Under the pieces are notes generated by a model. That model had not been told where the DNA came from, searched no databases, and saw only the letters and a program-made list of their open reading frames with translations. A program made the position numbers and the translations under genes. A DNA stretch of 64,000 nt from CAWAMR01 sp963783095 (GTDB lineage Bacteria > Planctomycetota > Planctomycetia > Gemmatales > Gemmataceae), in the NCBI GenBank assembly GCA_963783095.1, contig CAWAMR010000003.1, positions 1 to 64,000 on the forward strand. Reading direction: 5' to 3'. The stretch's first letter is position 1. The number at the start of each line of letters is the position of its first letter. Positions 10,701-21,839 of the stretch are shown in pieces.

Positions 10701-12724
10701 ATACGCAAGTGAGCGACGCGGGGTTGACACACGTTGCCCAATTGAAAGCGCTTATCCTCATCAATCTCAAGAAGACGAAGGTCACGGCCGAGGGGGTGAA
10801 GACTCTGGCAGCAGCGCTACCCAAATGCAAGATCGAGTGGGACGGCGGTGTGATCGAGCCGAAGCAATCTTCCGGCCCCGATCGCAAGGCTGCCGAGTAT
10901 GTGCTAACGATCGGCGGTTTGGTGTGCATCAACGATCAGCTTCTCAACCTGAAGAACACAGCCGAATTGCCTAAAGAACACTTCACACTCTCAGCAATCC
11001 ATCTCGGCGGTAACCCCCAAGTGAGCGACGCGGGACTGACACACTTCAAGGACTGCAAAAACCTAACACGCCTCGGCCTGGAGGGCACGCAAGTGGGCGA
11101 TGCCGGGCTGGCTCACTTCAAGGACTGCAAAAACCTGACCTTCCTCTCCCTGAACGGCACGAAAGTGAGCGATGTAGGGCTGGAAAGCTTTAAAGAATGC
11201 AAAAACCTGACCTTCCTCGCCCTGAACGTCGAGCAAGTGAGCGACGCGGGGTTGGCAAACTTTAAGGACTGCAAAAACCTGAAGGCACTCAGCCTGGTGG
11301 GCACGCAAGTAGGCGATGCCGGGCTGGCTCACTTCAAGAACTGCAAGAACCTGACGCAACTCTACCTGAACGGCACGAAGGTGAGCGACGTAGGGCTGGC
11401 ACACTTCCAAGACTGTAAAAATCTGACGCAACTCAACCTGTACGATACGCAAGTGAGCGACGCGGGGTTGGCACACGTTGCCAAAATGAATTCGCTGATC
11501 CACCTCGATCTCAAGAAGACGAAGGTCACCGCCGAAGGAGTGAAAACTCTGGCAACAGCGCTGCCCAAGTGCAAGATCGAGTGGGACGGCGGTGTGATCG
11601 AACCGACGCAATCCGCCGACCCCGATCGGCGAGCCGCTGAGTATGCGCTGTCCATCGGCGGGGTGGTGCGCATCAACGATCACGTTCACGCGTTCAAGAA
11701 CATAGCCGAATTGCCGAAAGAGAACTTCACACTCTCGGCCATCCAACTCACCGAAAATGCCCAGGTTAGCGACGCCAGGCTGGCACATTTCAGGGACTGC
11801 AAGAACCTGAGGATCCTCCACCTGAACAACACGAAAGTGGGCGACGCGGGGCTAGCTTACTTCAAGGACTGCAAAAACCTGGATAACCTTGGACTCGGCG
11901 GCACACACGTGGGCGATGGCGGGCTGGCGCACTTTAAGGACTGCAAAAACCTGACGCAACTCGATCTGACGGAAACAAACGTGAGCGATGCGGGGCTAGC
12001 TCACTTCAAGGACTGCAAAAACCTGACGGGCCTCAACCTGCGCGGCACGAAAGTGAGCGATGTCGGGCTGGCATACTTCAGGGACTGCAAAAACCTGACG
12101 GGCCTCAACCTGAGCCGCACGAAAGTAAGCGATGCCGGGCTGGCTCACTTCAAGGACTGCAAAAACCTGCTGCACCTCCACCTGTACGACACGAAAGAAG
12201 TGAGCGATGTGGGGCTAGCTTACTTCAAGGACTGCAAAAACCTGACCCAGCTCGGACTGAACAGTACGAACGTGAGCGATGTGGGGCTAGCTTACTTTAA
12301 AGACTGCAAAAACCTAGCGGTCCTGGAACTACACGGCACGAAAGTGAGCGACGCGGGGCTGGCTTACCTCAAGGATTGCAAAATCCTGACGCAACTCTCA
12401 CTCAACGGGACGAAAGTGAGCGATGTGGGGCTGGCATACTTGAAGGACTGCAAAAACCTGATGAGCCTCAGTGTGGGCGACACGAAGGTGAGCGATGTGG
12501 GGTTGGCATACTTGAAGGACTGCAAAAACCTGACGGGCCTCGAACTATACAATAATACGCAAGTGGGCGACGCTGGGTTGGCTCATGTTGCCGAACTGAA
12601 ATCGCTGATCCGGATCTCACTCACGAAAACGAAGGTCACGACGGAAGGGGTGAAGACCCTGTCAACAGCCCTGCCCAAGTGCAAGATCGACTGGGACGGT
12701 GGCGTCATCGAACCGAAGAAGTGA
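7755..12724 (+). CDS. Membrane Ser/Thr kinase with giant leucine-rich-repeat sensor domain (one frameshift)
   Basis: GTG at 7755 with GGAG eight bases upstream. A frame change near 8980-9010 joins the kinase half (7755 to about 9000) to the LRR half (to 12724), giving about 1,655 residues. The kinase, about residues 112-380, has GEGGMGTVY, VALK, HRDIKPAN, DFGLA and MAPEQARG, so it should be active. The membrane helix is FAIGLLLALIGVGIGF at about 9028-9080. A short beta-rich juxtamembrane segment (NGVVVQDKTNKREFTLAAG) follows. From about 9388 to the end there are four blocks. Each opens with DRKAAEYVLSIGG, contains 24-residue LRRs (HFKDCKNLTYLDLSGTKVSD type), and closes with VTAEGVKTLATALPKCKIEW and DGGVIEP. 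The LRR part should face the outside of the membrane. The ligand is unknown. Confidence 0.88.
9388..12724 (+). repeat. Four-fold duplicated LRR-encoding blocks
   Basis: Each block runs from a DRKAAEY start (about 9388, 10063, 10870, 11620) to an IEWDGGVIEP-type end and contains 72-bp LRR units built on CACTTCAAGGACTGCAAAAA. The blocks differ in LRR number, the last being longest. This is segmental duplication plus unit gain and loss inside one reading frame. Confidence 0.85.
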
Positions 12725-12812
12725 CATCCATACCGAGCCTTTCGGTTGGTTTCACGGGCTAAATCGCATATTCGGGATTTGGGGAGCTGCCCCCATCGGT
12801 AGGAGATCAGGA

Positions 12813-14197
12813 GTGCAATCGAGTCACATTCAACCGACCACCTTCCTTTCGGATCGTCGAGAATTCTTGCGAATCGGCGGTGGTTTGGCCGTCAGCGGAT
12901 TTTCGTTGCCAGGGCCGGCAACAGCGACACAGGCCGCTCGGAAGACCGAAGTGCGCTCCTGTATTTTCATTTATCTACTCGGTGGTCCGCCGCATCTGGA
13001 TATGTGGGACTTGAAACCCAATGCACCGGCGGAGATCCGCGGCCCGTTTCGCCCCATCTCCACCATCGTGCCGGGATTGCATTTATGCGAACACCTCCCG
13101 CACCTCGCCAAGCTGGCCGATCGATATGCCCTCATCCGTTCGGTCTCCCACAACAACCATAACCACACGCCGATGATCTACTACACCCTCACGGGCCGGG
13201 AAGTGGCTCAACCGGGTGTTGACAACGACGTTCGACCACCCGAGCGCGGCGACTACCCGCACATCGGTGCTTTGCTGAGCCGATTCAAGCCGGCACCGCG
13301 CGGTATTCCTGGATATATCGCTGTCCCCGAACTTGCCACGCGCAGCAGCACCAAGGGAGAATTTAAGCGAACCAGGCTGCTTTGCGCGGCGGCGGCGGCG
13401 GCATCCTCGGACCGTTGTTCGATCCGCTTTGCGTCAACGGCGAACCCGGCACGAACCAGGCGATCCCCGCTCTGAGTTTGCCAAAGGACGTTATGGCCGC
13501 TCGGCTGGATCGACGCGCTGAGTTGCTTTTACGCCTCGATCATCTCGGCCCATCCGGCGCGAGTGCCAGAACCCACGAGGAGCTGCGCGGTCAGGCGATA
13601 GCGCTGACGGGGGCATCCGCCGGCGCATCATCGGCGTTCTCACTCGATACGGAGCCGCCGGCTGTGCGCGACCGCTACGGCTCCGGACGCTTCGGCAAGG
13701 CTCTGTTGTTGCGCGCCGACTCGCCGAAGCCGGGACGCCGATGATCGCCATCCACTTCAACGAAATGACGGTTTGCGATGGCTGGGACACTCACTCGAAG
13801 AACTTCCCGGCCCTACAAAACGAGTTGCTGCCGATGGTGGATCGAGGGCTGTCGGCCCTGCTTGGCGATCTGGAACAGCGCTGTCTGATTGGACCAGACG
13901 TTGATCGTCGTGATGGGGGAGTTTGGGCGAACGCCAAAAATCAACAAGGATGGAGGGAGAGACCACTGGGGGTCATGCCAGTCGGTATTGATGGCGGGTG
14001 GTGGTATCCGGGGTGGGCAAGTGATCGGCTCCTCGGACAAGATCGGCGCATATCCTGTCTCGGATCCGGTCGATCCGGTCGACATTCATGCGACCCTTTA
14101 TCACTGCATGGGTCTCGATGCGGAGCAAATCTATCACGATTCTCTCAATCGACCATTCCCGCTCAGCACCGGGCGCGTTATTAGAGGACTGCTATAA
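12813..14197 (+). CDS. DUF1501 secreted protein with Tat signal (frameshifted)
   Basis: GTG at 12813 has AGGAG upstream and begins a twin-arginine signal (DRREFLRIGGGLAVSGFSLPG, read in two halves DRREFLRIGG and LAVSGFSLPG). The DUF1501 family hallmarks follow: IFIYLLGGPPHLDMWDLKP, GEFGRTPKINKDGGRDHWG (about 13920-13976) and MAGGGIRGGQVIGSSD. Frame changes near 13350-13390, 13740 and 13880 split it. The family is related to the alkaline-phosphatase/sulfatase fold and is hugely expanded in planctomycetes; its substrate is unknown. In other loci DUF1501 genes pair with DUF1549/1553 genes, but here the neighbour is a kinase-LRR gene 90 bp upstream. Confidence 0.85.
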
Positions 14198-14544
14198 CTT
14201 TTGACTTTTTATCTATTGAAGGTAGACTTCAGAATTGAGAAAAATACGATGGTGGGCAAACGCTTCTTGATTTTCAGTACACTCCTCACTGTGCTTTTTC
14301 TCGCAAACGCTGAAAAGAAGCTTTGTCCTCAAATGGTTGGGAGCGGGACTATGAAGTGGTTGTGGGAAAAAAAGGCCGATGGGTAGTGCCTTACCGTCGC
14401 CCACTCAGCAAAACACCTTCCTCATCGGCTTAATAAGATGATACGGGGATTTGGGCAAGATGTCAACGACATTCCGATTACGAATTCGCAAGTTTCACCA
14501 TCGGTGAAACACGCTCTTTCCATCGATATCACTGCTTAAATATA
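14198..14544. other. Convergent intergenic region with hairpin and possible small peptide
   Basis: The gap lies between the convergent DUF1501 (+) and tsaD (-) genes. A short plus ORF at 14249-14386 (MVGKRFLIFSTLLTVLFLAN then about 25 residues) looks like a signal peptide with little behind it. I have no other support for it. GTTTCACC-atc-GGTGAAAC at 14492-14510 is a perfect 8-bp hairpin 35 bases after the tsaD stop. It could be a weak terminator, but there is no clear T-run. Confidence 0.4.
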
Positions 14545-15555
14545 TTACAAGAAATTAGGTTCTGCATCCAGTTCCAGGGTTGCAAACTGACCGCGTTTCC
14601 ACTTCTCTACCGCCAGTGCCGCCATGGCCGCGTTGTCGGTGCAAAGGTTCACCGGCGGGATGAATAACTCCACACCTTCTGCTTGGCTCATCGCGTCCAG
14701 AGCAGCCCGCAAGGATTTGTTCGCGGTGACACCGCCCCCCACTGCAAGACGAGTAAGCCCAGTTTTTCGCAGAGCCTGTTTGCATTTTGCGGTCAGAACC
14801 TCGACCACGGCTTGTTGAAAACTGGCGGCGACATCCGCGCGCATAGGTCCGGCTGGGGGCGGTGCAGCTCTGGTGACATCCTGACCATGAATCGTGTACA
14901 GGACCGCAGTTTTCAAACCACTGAAACTGAATTCAATGCGATCCTCATGGATAAACGAACGCGGAAATTTGAATGCACTGGGATTACCCGTTGCGGCCTC
15001 TCGCTCAAGCGCTGGCCCGCCGGGAAAGCCCAGGCCAAGGATCGCCGCAACCTTGTCGAATGCCTCGCCTGCGGCATCATCGCGAGTGCCGCCGAGAAGT
15101 TCCATCGACAGTGCATCCTGGCAGTGGAATATCGCTGTGTGCCCGCCGCTGACGACCATGCCGACGCAGGGAAAAATATCGCGTTGCGCTGCAAGCCGGC
15201 ACGCGTAAATGTGCGACGCAACATGGTTGACTGCGATGAGCGGCACCCCCAGCGCCAGCGCCAACATCTTGGCCGTTGTGACACCCATCAACAGCGCACC
15301 TACGAGGCCGGGCGTATTATGAACGGCCACGCAGCCGATGTCTTGAATGGATAGCCCGGTGCGCTGAAGGGCGTCGTCGATGACGGGAATCATCTGTCGC
15401 AAATGCGCGCGCGCGGCGATCTCAGGAACGACGCCGCCAAAGGGAGTGTGCAGTTCGTTTTGGGAGGCGACGACGCTGGAGAGAATGCGCAAGTCATCCG
15501 TAAATACCGCTGCTGCGGTCTCATCGCAACTCGTTTCCAAAGCCAGAAAAATCAT
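14545..15555 (-). CDS. tsaD: tRNA N6-adenosine threonylcarbamoyltransferase TsaD
   Basis: Forms N6-threonylcarbamoyladenosine at position 37 of ANN-decoding tRNAs, with TsaB/TsaE and TsaC product. The start chosen is the internal ATG giving MIFLALETSCDETAAAV, the family's usual beginning; an upstream in-frame start (15573) adds only six residues. Kae1/TsaD signatures are ALETSCDET, VVPEIAARAH, NTPGLVGALLMG, VVSGGHTAIF, DKVAAILGLGFPGGP and FSGLKTAVL. The metal-binding HxxxH is present as NHVASH, differing from the common HMEGH. Length (about 336 residues) is normal and the frame is intact. Its start lies within 20 bases of the upstream TatD-like gene's stop, so the two form an operon. Confidence 0.95.
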   Translation of the reverse strand: MIFLALETSCDETAAAVFTDDLRILSSVVASQNELHTPFGGVVPEIAARAHLRQMIPVIDDALQRTGLSIQDIGCVAVHNTPGLVGALLMGVTTAKMLALALGVPLIAVNHVASHIYACRLAAQRDIFPCVGMVVSGGHTAIFHCQDALSMELLGGTRDDAAGEAFDKVAAILGLGFPGGPALEREAATGNPSAFKFPRSFIHEDRIEFSFSGLKTAVLYTIHGQDVTRAAPPPAGPMRADVAASFQQAVVEVLTAKCKQALRKTGLTRLAVGGGVTANKSLRAALDAMSQAEGVELFIPPVNLCTDNAAMAALAVEKWKRGQFATLELDAEPNFL

Positions 15556-15569
15556 TGCTCGTTCCAGCT

Positions 15570-16448
15570 TCAATACGGCAACCCTTCCGGCTTGGGACTT
15601 GCGATCGGGGACTTGGAACTTGGGACTGCTGCCTCCGCAAAGACAGGCTCCTTCCAGTTGTTGGCCTGCCGCCAGAAGTTCAACGGATTATCGTGAACGA
15701 CTTTCTTGATGATGCTTTCGGAATGGCCGCGCCGCTTCATCTCCTGGATAAACTCCGGCACAGCCAGCGGGTCGGATTTCCCCCAGTCGCCCGCGGAATT
15801 CACCATGATCCGCTCGGTGCCGACCATCTCAATAATATCGACTGCGCGGGCCGGTGTGCATTTCGTCGTCGGATAAAGCGTCATGCCGCACCAGAAGCCG
15901 TTATCGAGCGCCAGTTTGACGGTGTGCTCTTCGACGTGATCGACACAAACTCGGTGCGGTGTGACTCGCCGATCGCCCTTGAGCATATCGACGATCATCC
16001 TCGTGCCCTTGAATTTGTCTTCGAGGTGGGGCGTGTGAATGAGGATCAGTTCATTGGTCTTCATCGCCAAATCGAGGTGTTCTTGAAAAATGGTTGCTTC
16101 ATTGACGGTGTTCTTGTTCAGGCCGATTTCACCGATGCCCAGCACATTCGGTTTGGAAAGGAATTCTGGAATCAAGGCGATGACCTCGCGCGACAGGCTG
16201 ACGTTCTCGGCTTCCTTGGCGTTGATGCATAGCCAACAGTAATGCTTGATGTTGAACTGCGCAGCGCGTTTGGGTTCGTATTCGGTCAGTTGCCGGAAGT
16301 AGTCGTGGAAAGCGATGGCGCTGCCCCGGTCGAAGCCCGCCCAGAAAGCCGGCTCACTAATGGCCACGCACTGGGCGTAGGCCATGCGTTGGTAGTCATC
16401 GGTGGTGCGGGAAATCATGTGTATGTGCGGGTCGATGTAGGAGGACAT
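15570..16448 (-). CDS. TatD-like metal-dependent hydrolase (amidohydrolase superfamily)
   Basis: The start at 16448 gives MSSYIDPHIHM and has AGAGG eight bases upstream; a 63-codon upstream extension is not protein-like. The fold ligands of the TatD/amidohydrolase superfamily are visible: HxH in DPHIHM, glutamate in GIGEIGLN, histidines in LILIHTPH and CVDHVEEH, and aspartate in NSAGDWG. About 292 residues. Related proteins are nucleases or small-molecule hydrolases (TatD, EboC); the substrate is not predictable here. It precedes tsaD with abutting ends. A relic of a near-identical gene start lies at 22652-22745. Confidence 0.8.
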   Translation of the reverse strand: MSSYIDPHIHMISRTTDDYQRMAYAQCVAISEPAFWAGFDRGSAIAFHDYFRQLTEYEPKRAAQFNIKHYCWLCINAKEAENVSLSREVIALIPEFLSKPNVLGIGEIGLNKNTVNEATIFQEHLDLAMKTNELILIHTPHLEDKFKGTRMIVDMLKGDRRVTPHRVCVDHVEEHTVKLALDNGFWCGMTLYPTTKCTPARAVDIIEMVGTERIMVNSAGDWGKSDPLAVPEFIQEMKRRGHSESIIKKVVHDNPLNFWRQANNWKEPVFAEAAVPSSKSPIASPKPEGLPY

Positions 16449-16696
16449 ATTTGCAACCTCTTTCTTGTCAATCACTTGCGTCGCTATTGGTGCCGTGAAA
16501 AGTGCCGGAATCGCCCCTTCACTCCACATCATAGCAGATTCAAGACCGGGAAGCATCTGGTCGGTGGAACGCGACCGCATTCCTGGAGCGTTGTAGTGCG
16601 GAGGACCGAGGCCCCTTCTCCAATGGGTCGCCCTCAAGCAAGACGGAGCCTTGATTTTGAATGAGGAAACTCAGTGGAACGGCGCGACGCGGTTTG

Positions 16697-19600
16697 TCAT
16701 CGTTCAATGTTGCAGTGGGGCAGGGCAGCCCGAAGTTTCGCGACGCCTTGCTCGGTAACCTTGGTTCCTCTCAACCCCAGGAAGGTCAGGCTTTTGATCG
16801 CCGCGAGATGTTCGACCCCAGCGTCGCTGACGGTAGTCCCGTTGAGGAACAGGTTGTGAAGGTTCGTCAAATGCTTCAGGTGTGCCAGGTGCTCGTCCGA
16901 CAACGGGTTGTTATCCAGTCTCAACTCAAGCAGCTTCGTCAGCCTTTTGAGATGGACGAGCCCGCCGCCGGTCACCTTGCCGTTCCATACCGCCAATGAA
17001 TGCAAGTCGGTCAAGTCCTTTACGATCTCCAGTACCGCATCCGTCATCTCCGGACTGCCGCAGCAGAAATGGCGCAGGCTCTTCATGTCCCGCACAAAAG
17101 ATACTCCGGCCTCGGTCACTCGCGTGTTGATGCAGTAGAGCCCGGTCAGCTTCATCCCCTTGAGCGGCGACAGGTCGGAAACCTTGGTTTCGCTACAATC
17201 CAGTTCGTCCAGTTTCATCCCGGTGAGCGGCGTGAGGTCCGTTATCGGCGAGTGACTGAGTTTCACGCACTGCGGAGCCATTCCCGCCAGGGGAGTAACG
17301 TCCGAGACGCCAGTCGAATTAAGCTCCACACGTTTTAGAGGCATACCCTTGAGCGCGGAGATGTCCGAGAAAGGGCTCCGACGGCTATCGAAGATGGTAA
17401 GCTTCATGCCGGCCAGGGGTTTCAAGTCCTTGACCTGGGTCTCCCAAAGAGCGATCACGTCCAACGGCATGCCCTGGAGAGCGGAGAGATCAGATACCTG
17501 CATATCTTGGAGATGCACCTTGGTCAGCTTCATCCCCTTGAGAGGAGTCAGATCGGTGAGTGGACTCTCTGTACAATAAAACACTCTCAGGTTCGGCGCT
17601 GCCCGCACCGGGGAGATGTAGCGCACGCCACTACACACGAGCTCCGTGATCGTGCTGGCTTCCTGACGGATATGGAAGTCACGCAATTCAGGATTGAGTT
17701 CGCGGAACCGCTCTTCGATGGCACCGGGTAGATTGCCGAGGTCGAGGCGCTTGACGCGTTCCAGCCAGGCCGCATCGGAAAGCCCTTTGGGTACGCTGGT
17801 CCGAGCGGCAAACCACTCCCGTATGTTTACCTCCGGACCCGGCAAGCGATAAACGTGAATGGTCCCATTCGAGTTTCCCGCGGCGACGTAGCGGCCATCC
17901 CGGCTGAGTGCGCCAAACGACAGATTCTCTCCGGCCGATCCCACTGCTAACACCATCTTCCTCGTTTGTTCCCCGCTAACGTCCCATAATCTCACCGAAC
18001 CGTCGAGGGAGGTGGTGAACGCAAGCCGGCCGTCCGGCCGCAATGCCGCGTCGGTAACGCGGTCTCGGTGCCCATCAAGCTAATAAAGTCCCCGGTCTTC
18101 AGGCTCCACAATCGCGCCACAGGCTCCGGCGGTGCATAACCGACCATGATCGATTCCCCATCGGCGCTGAACTCCACGGAGAAGACCATGGTCTTGCGTT
18201 GCAGGGTTTGTAGAACTTTGCCGGTCGCGACCTCTGAGATGACTACTTTGCCATCGTCGCCACCGCTCGCCAGCCTTTGTCCGTCAGGGCTGAACGCCAC
18301 CCGCCGGACCCGACCGACATGCAGGCCACGCATTGTCCGTGCCTCCTCGCCGTTGCGCGTGTACCACAACCGCACTCCGCCGTCCTCCATGCCCGCGGCG
18401 ACAAGACTGCCATCGAGATTGAAGCGGGCCGTTGATAGACGATCATAGCCACCCAGAACTCGGCGAAGTTCGCCGGTGAGCGTATTCCAGAGAATCAACT
18501 TCCCGTCCGGACTGGCCGACACCAGATGCTTGCCGTCCGGGCTGAAGGCGACAAACCACACTTGGGAATTGTGCCCAAGAAGACGGTGGCGTAGGGTTCT
18601 CGTCGCCAGATCCCAGATGAGGACAGCCTGATCTGCACCGCACGAGGCCAGAGAGCGGTCATCAGGGCTGAAGGCAACTCCGAGGACTTCCCGTATGTGG
18701 CCAGGGTCGGGCAATCGCGCTTTGCCTTTCTTGGTGTCATAGAGGCGTACGACGCGGTCCCATTCAAAATTGCACACCGCGAGGGTGCCGTCATCCGGAC
18801 TGAGGGCGTAGGTTATGCTGGTGGATTCCTTGATCCCCAAAGGCACAGAGGCGACAAGTTCACCACTGGCTGGGTTCCAGCAGCAAGCGCTCTCACCGTC
18901 TTTTGAACCACTTTCTCCGGTCCACAGGTTGTTGGAGTGGGACTCAAAACGAGCCCAACCCGCCGGGTCGTGTCGGGTGCGACCCGGCGGGGCCGTCTTT
19001 TCAAAAGACGGCGTGACCCCTTTCTTCGTGATGTCGGCGACCTTCCAGACACTGACCTTGTGGATCGAACCACAGGCCAGCCAATGCCCGTCCCGGCTGA
19101 CGCTCACCGTCGCAAACCCACGATCGCCGTGGTTCGCGACGAACTCCTCCTTCCCCGTCTCGAGCGACCAGCCGCGGACGCTGCCGTCAATGGCGCTGCG
19201 ACCACGCGCTTCCCGTCAGGCATGACCGCGACGGAGAAAAGCCACGCATCGCAAGCAATGACTCGGGTCTGGCGACCCTTCTCGACATCATAGACACGGA
19301 CGGTTTTATCGAGAGCGCAGGAAACCAGGGTTTTACTGTCCGGCGTGAACGCGATACCGGCGAGCCAATCGGTGTGCTCCGGCAAGTCATGGAGAACGTC
19401 GCCGGTCCGTACATCCACAAGCCTGATATTCCTTAATTCCCCCATGGCGAGCTTGGTCCCGTCGGGGGAGAAGGCCAAAGAACTAACCTTATCGCCGATT
19501 CGTCCGGGGTAGCGGCGCAGCAGTCGACCGGAAGCCGCATCGAAGAGGAAAGCTTCGCTCCCGCTTTCAGCCGCAATCGTTTTCCCATCTGGACTGAAGG

Positions 19601-21710
19601 TCGGGAAATGAGATTTTCCATTGAGCCGAAAGCGCACGTCACCCAGCACCGCCACCAGGTCGGGAGGAGCCCGGGTGGGATCCCCTCCTCCGACAAAGGA
19701 GAGAACGTCAGCGGGAATGTCGGAGCGCCGCAGGCCATCGGCCGGAACTCCCTTGGCCTCCGAAGTAATTTCCTTGTCTTTTGGCTTTCGCTCCGGTTCT
19801 GCATCAGCTTTGAGTGGCTCTTTTTTCAACTGCACCTTCGCCACAACCTTCGGAGCCATCGTCACTCGGACTTTCACCTTGCCGTCCTTGATCAGAGTGA
19901 ACTCCGGCGTATTCAGGCTCAATCCGTCCGCTCCTTCAACCCGGATCGCGTAAGCTCCCGAAGCGATCGTCTTCTGGCGCTCGCCGGCCGAGAGCGTGTA
20001 GCGATCCTTGCCGTCCGGCCCGGAGAGAATCACTTTGCCGTTTTTGATCTTCGCTTCCACATCTTCGTCCATCTCGACGATCAGCGTTCCATTCGGCGTT
20101 TCAACGCGTAGAACGTTGCTCGCGAGCCAGTAGCCAACAGATACGAGAAGGACCAGCGCCACTGCGAGAAACAAGGAACGCCGATAGCGTCGGCGAGGAC
20201 CCGCTGGTGAGATTGGTCCTGGCACTCGACGTACACCGACGTTTGTCCAAACCGGAAAGCGCCCGTTCGCGTGCCATTTCAGCCAGAGTATCGGCCACGG
20301 CCTGGGCCGACTCCGGCCGATCCTTCTGATTCTTGGCCAAAAGCTGCATGATGAAATCCGACAGCTCGACCGGCAGTTCCAGGTTGAGCGATACCGGCGG
20401 TGCAGGATTTTCTGTCGCCACCGCCATCAGGGTGCTGACCATGTCGCTGCCCCGGAAGGGTAGTTCTCCGGTGGCCAGGCGGTACAGAACACACCCCAGG
20501 CTGAAAAGGTCGCAGCGTCCGTCGAGGCTCTTGCCCTGGCCCTGCTCGGGGGCCATGTACGCGGGGGTGCCAACGATCGCGCCTTGCTGGGTGATCTGGC
20601 CCTCCTCGCCGATCGCGCGGGCCAGGCCGAAGTCGAGGATCTTGACGTGCGCCCCTTTTTGCCTTCCAGCCAAATATTGGCCGGTTTGATGTCGCGGTGG
20701 ATCAGCCCGCGCTCATGGGCCGCCGCCAACCCCAGTGCAATCTCATGGCCGATCCGCAAAATTTCCGCCGTGGGCAACTTGCCATCCCGGTTCAGCCTGG
20801 CGTCGAGCGGCTCACCTTCCATGAAGTCCATGGCCAGAAAGGGAACGCCCCGATCCTCGCCGACCTGATAGATGGTGACGATGTGGTCATGCTTGATCGC
20901 GGCGGCCGCACGGGCCTCGCGCAGGAAGCGCTGGCGGGCGCTGGCGCTGGTGGCCATTCCCGGCAGCATGGCCTTGATTGCGACCAGACGCGCAAGGTGG
21001 GGATCCTCGGCACGAAAGACCACCCCCATGCCGCCCGCGCCCAATACTTCAAGAACCCGGTAGGGACCGAGTCGGCCCAACTCGTCAGGAGCTTGCGCGG
21101 TAGCGAGGAAATCGTAAAGCTCCTTGTTTTCATCCAGCGCGAGCTGACGCAATCCCGTCCTCGGCTCAACTACTCGGCTTGGAAGTTTTCCTCCATCGAT
21201 GGTTGAGGTTGACGGCAGGTTTTTTGCATCGAGCGACACCGTCTCCATGTTGTCTGGCTGCGCCACTGGCTCATTGCGTTGCTTGATGTCTTCGGACACT
21301 GATGGCACGCAAAAGGGCTGTTGGCAACCGGGACACTTGACCTTTCTACCCGCCAGTTCACTTTTGACTTTCAGGGCCTTGTTGCAGTTTGGGCAAGCAA
21401 AAACCAGGCGCAGTGCTGGTGCCGTCAATTTGGCCCGACCAACGTCGGCCGAGGCATCGTTCGGGCGCAGCTTGCTCAGCCGTTCGACAAGGCGGACAAC
21501 GACCGCGTCGGCAGCCCCATTTTCCTTCGCCTGATTCTGCTGGATGAGTTCGGCCAGGGTAGCTTTTTCGGCAAGCGTGCTCAGCCTCTGAGCGCAAAGA
21601 TCGCAGCGTTCCAGATGAAGAAGCAATTCTTCGTCGTCGGCGTCCGCAAGCTTGCCCTCCGCAAGCAGCAGGTACTGGGTCAAATCGGGGCAAACGGCAG
21701 CCTCGGACAT
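16697..21710 (-). CDS. Zinc-finger/Ser-Thr kinase/WD40/LRR sensor protein (frameshifted)
   Basis: The start at 21710 (MSEAAVCPDLTQYLLLAEGK) has GGAGA seven bases upstream. The protein is about 1,670 residues with frame changes near 20650, 20240, 19190 and 18060. Order: an anti-sigma-like HxxxCxxC (HLERCDLCAQRL, about residues 40-52); a zinc ribbon (CPNC ... CPGC, about 114-140); kinase, about 210-460 (GAGGMGVVF, VAIKAM, HRDIKPAN, DFGLA, MAPEQGQG); membrane helix SLFLAVALVLLVSVGYWLAS; WD40 blades with repeated FSPDGK; then LRRs of the GMKLTKVHLQDMQVSDL kind to the C-terminus (LRGTKVTEQGVAKLRAALP). An ECF sigma gene lies 129 bp upstream in the same direction. The N-terminal zinc motif could bind that sigma factor; this is inference. 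A palindromic in-frame insert lies at 18959-19012. Confidence 0.85.
18959..19012 (-). repeat. Double palindrome inserted in frame within the WD40 region
   Basis: Two perfect hairpins lie side by side: CCCGCCGGGTCG (18959-18970) with CGACCCGGCGGG (18980-18991), and GCCGTCTTTT (18992-19001) with AAAAGACGGC (19003-19012). They are translated on the minus strand as part of GVTPSFEKTAPPGRTRHDPA, a segment that fits no WD40 blade. The structure is like a REP element that landed in frame. Confidence 0.75.
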
Positions 21711-21839
21711 AGCGGTCTCCTTGAAGAGCAGGCGGATCAAGCACCAGAGGCTATTTTCCGCCTGGTCTACAAGCCGCTATATATAGATAGTTCGGTCAAT
21801 GCGAAAACTTGACGCGAAAGTAGTTCGAGAAATTAAGAT

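Noticed and set aside
9388..12724. Regular 72-bp DNA repeats, CRISPR-like at first glance
   Set aside because: They encode one continuous LRR protein frame, with no unique spacers between constant repeats.
12813..14197. Arylsulfatase
   Set aside because: The Tat signal and the GEFGRTPKIN and GRDHWG motifs identify DUF1501. No CxPxR sulfatase motif is present.
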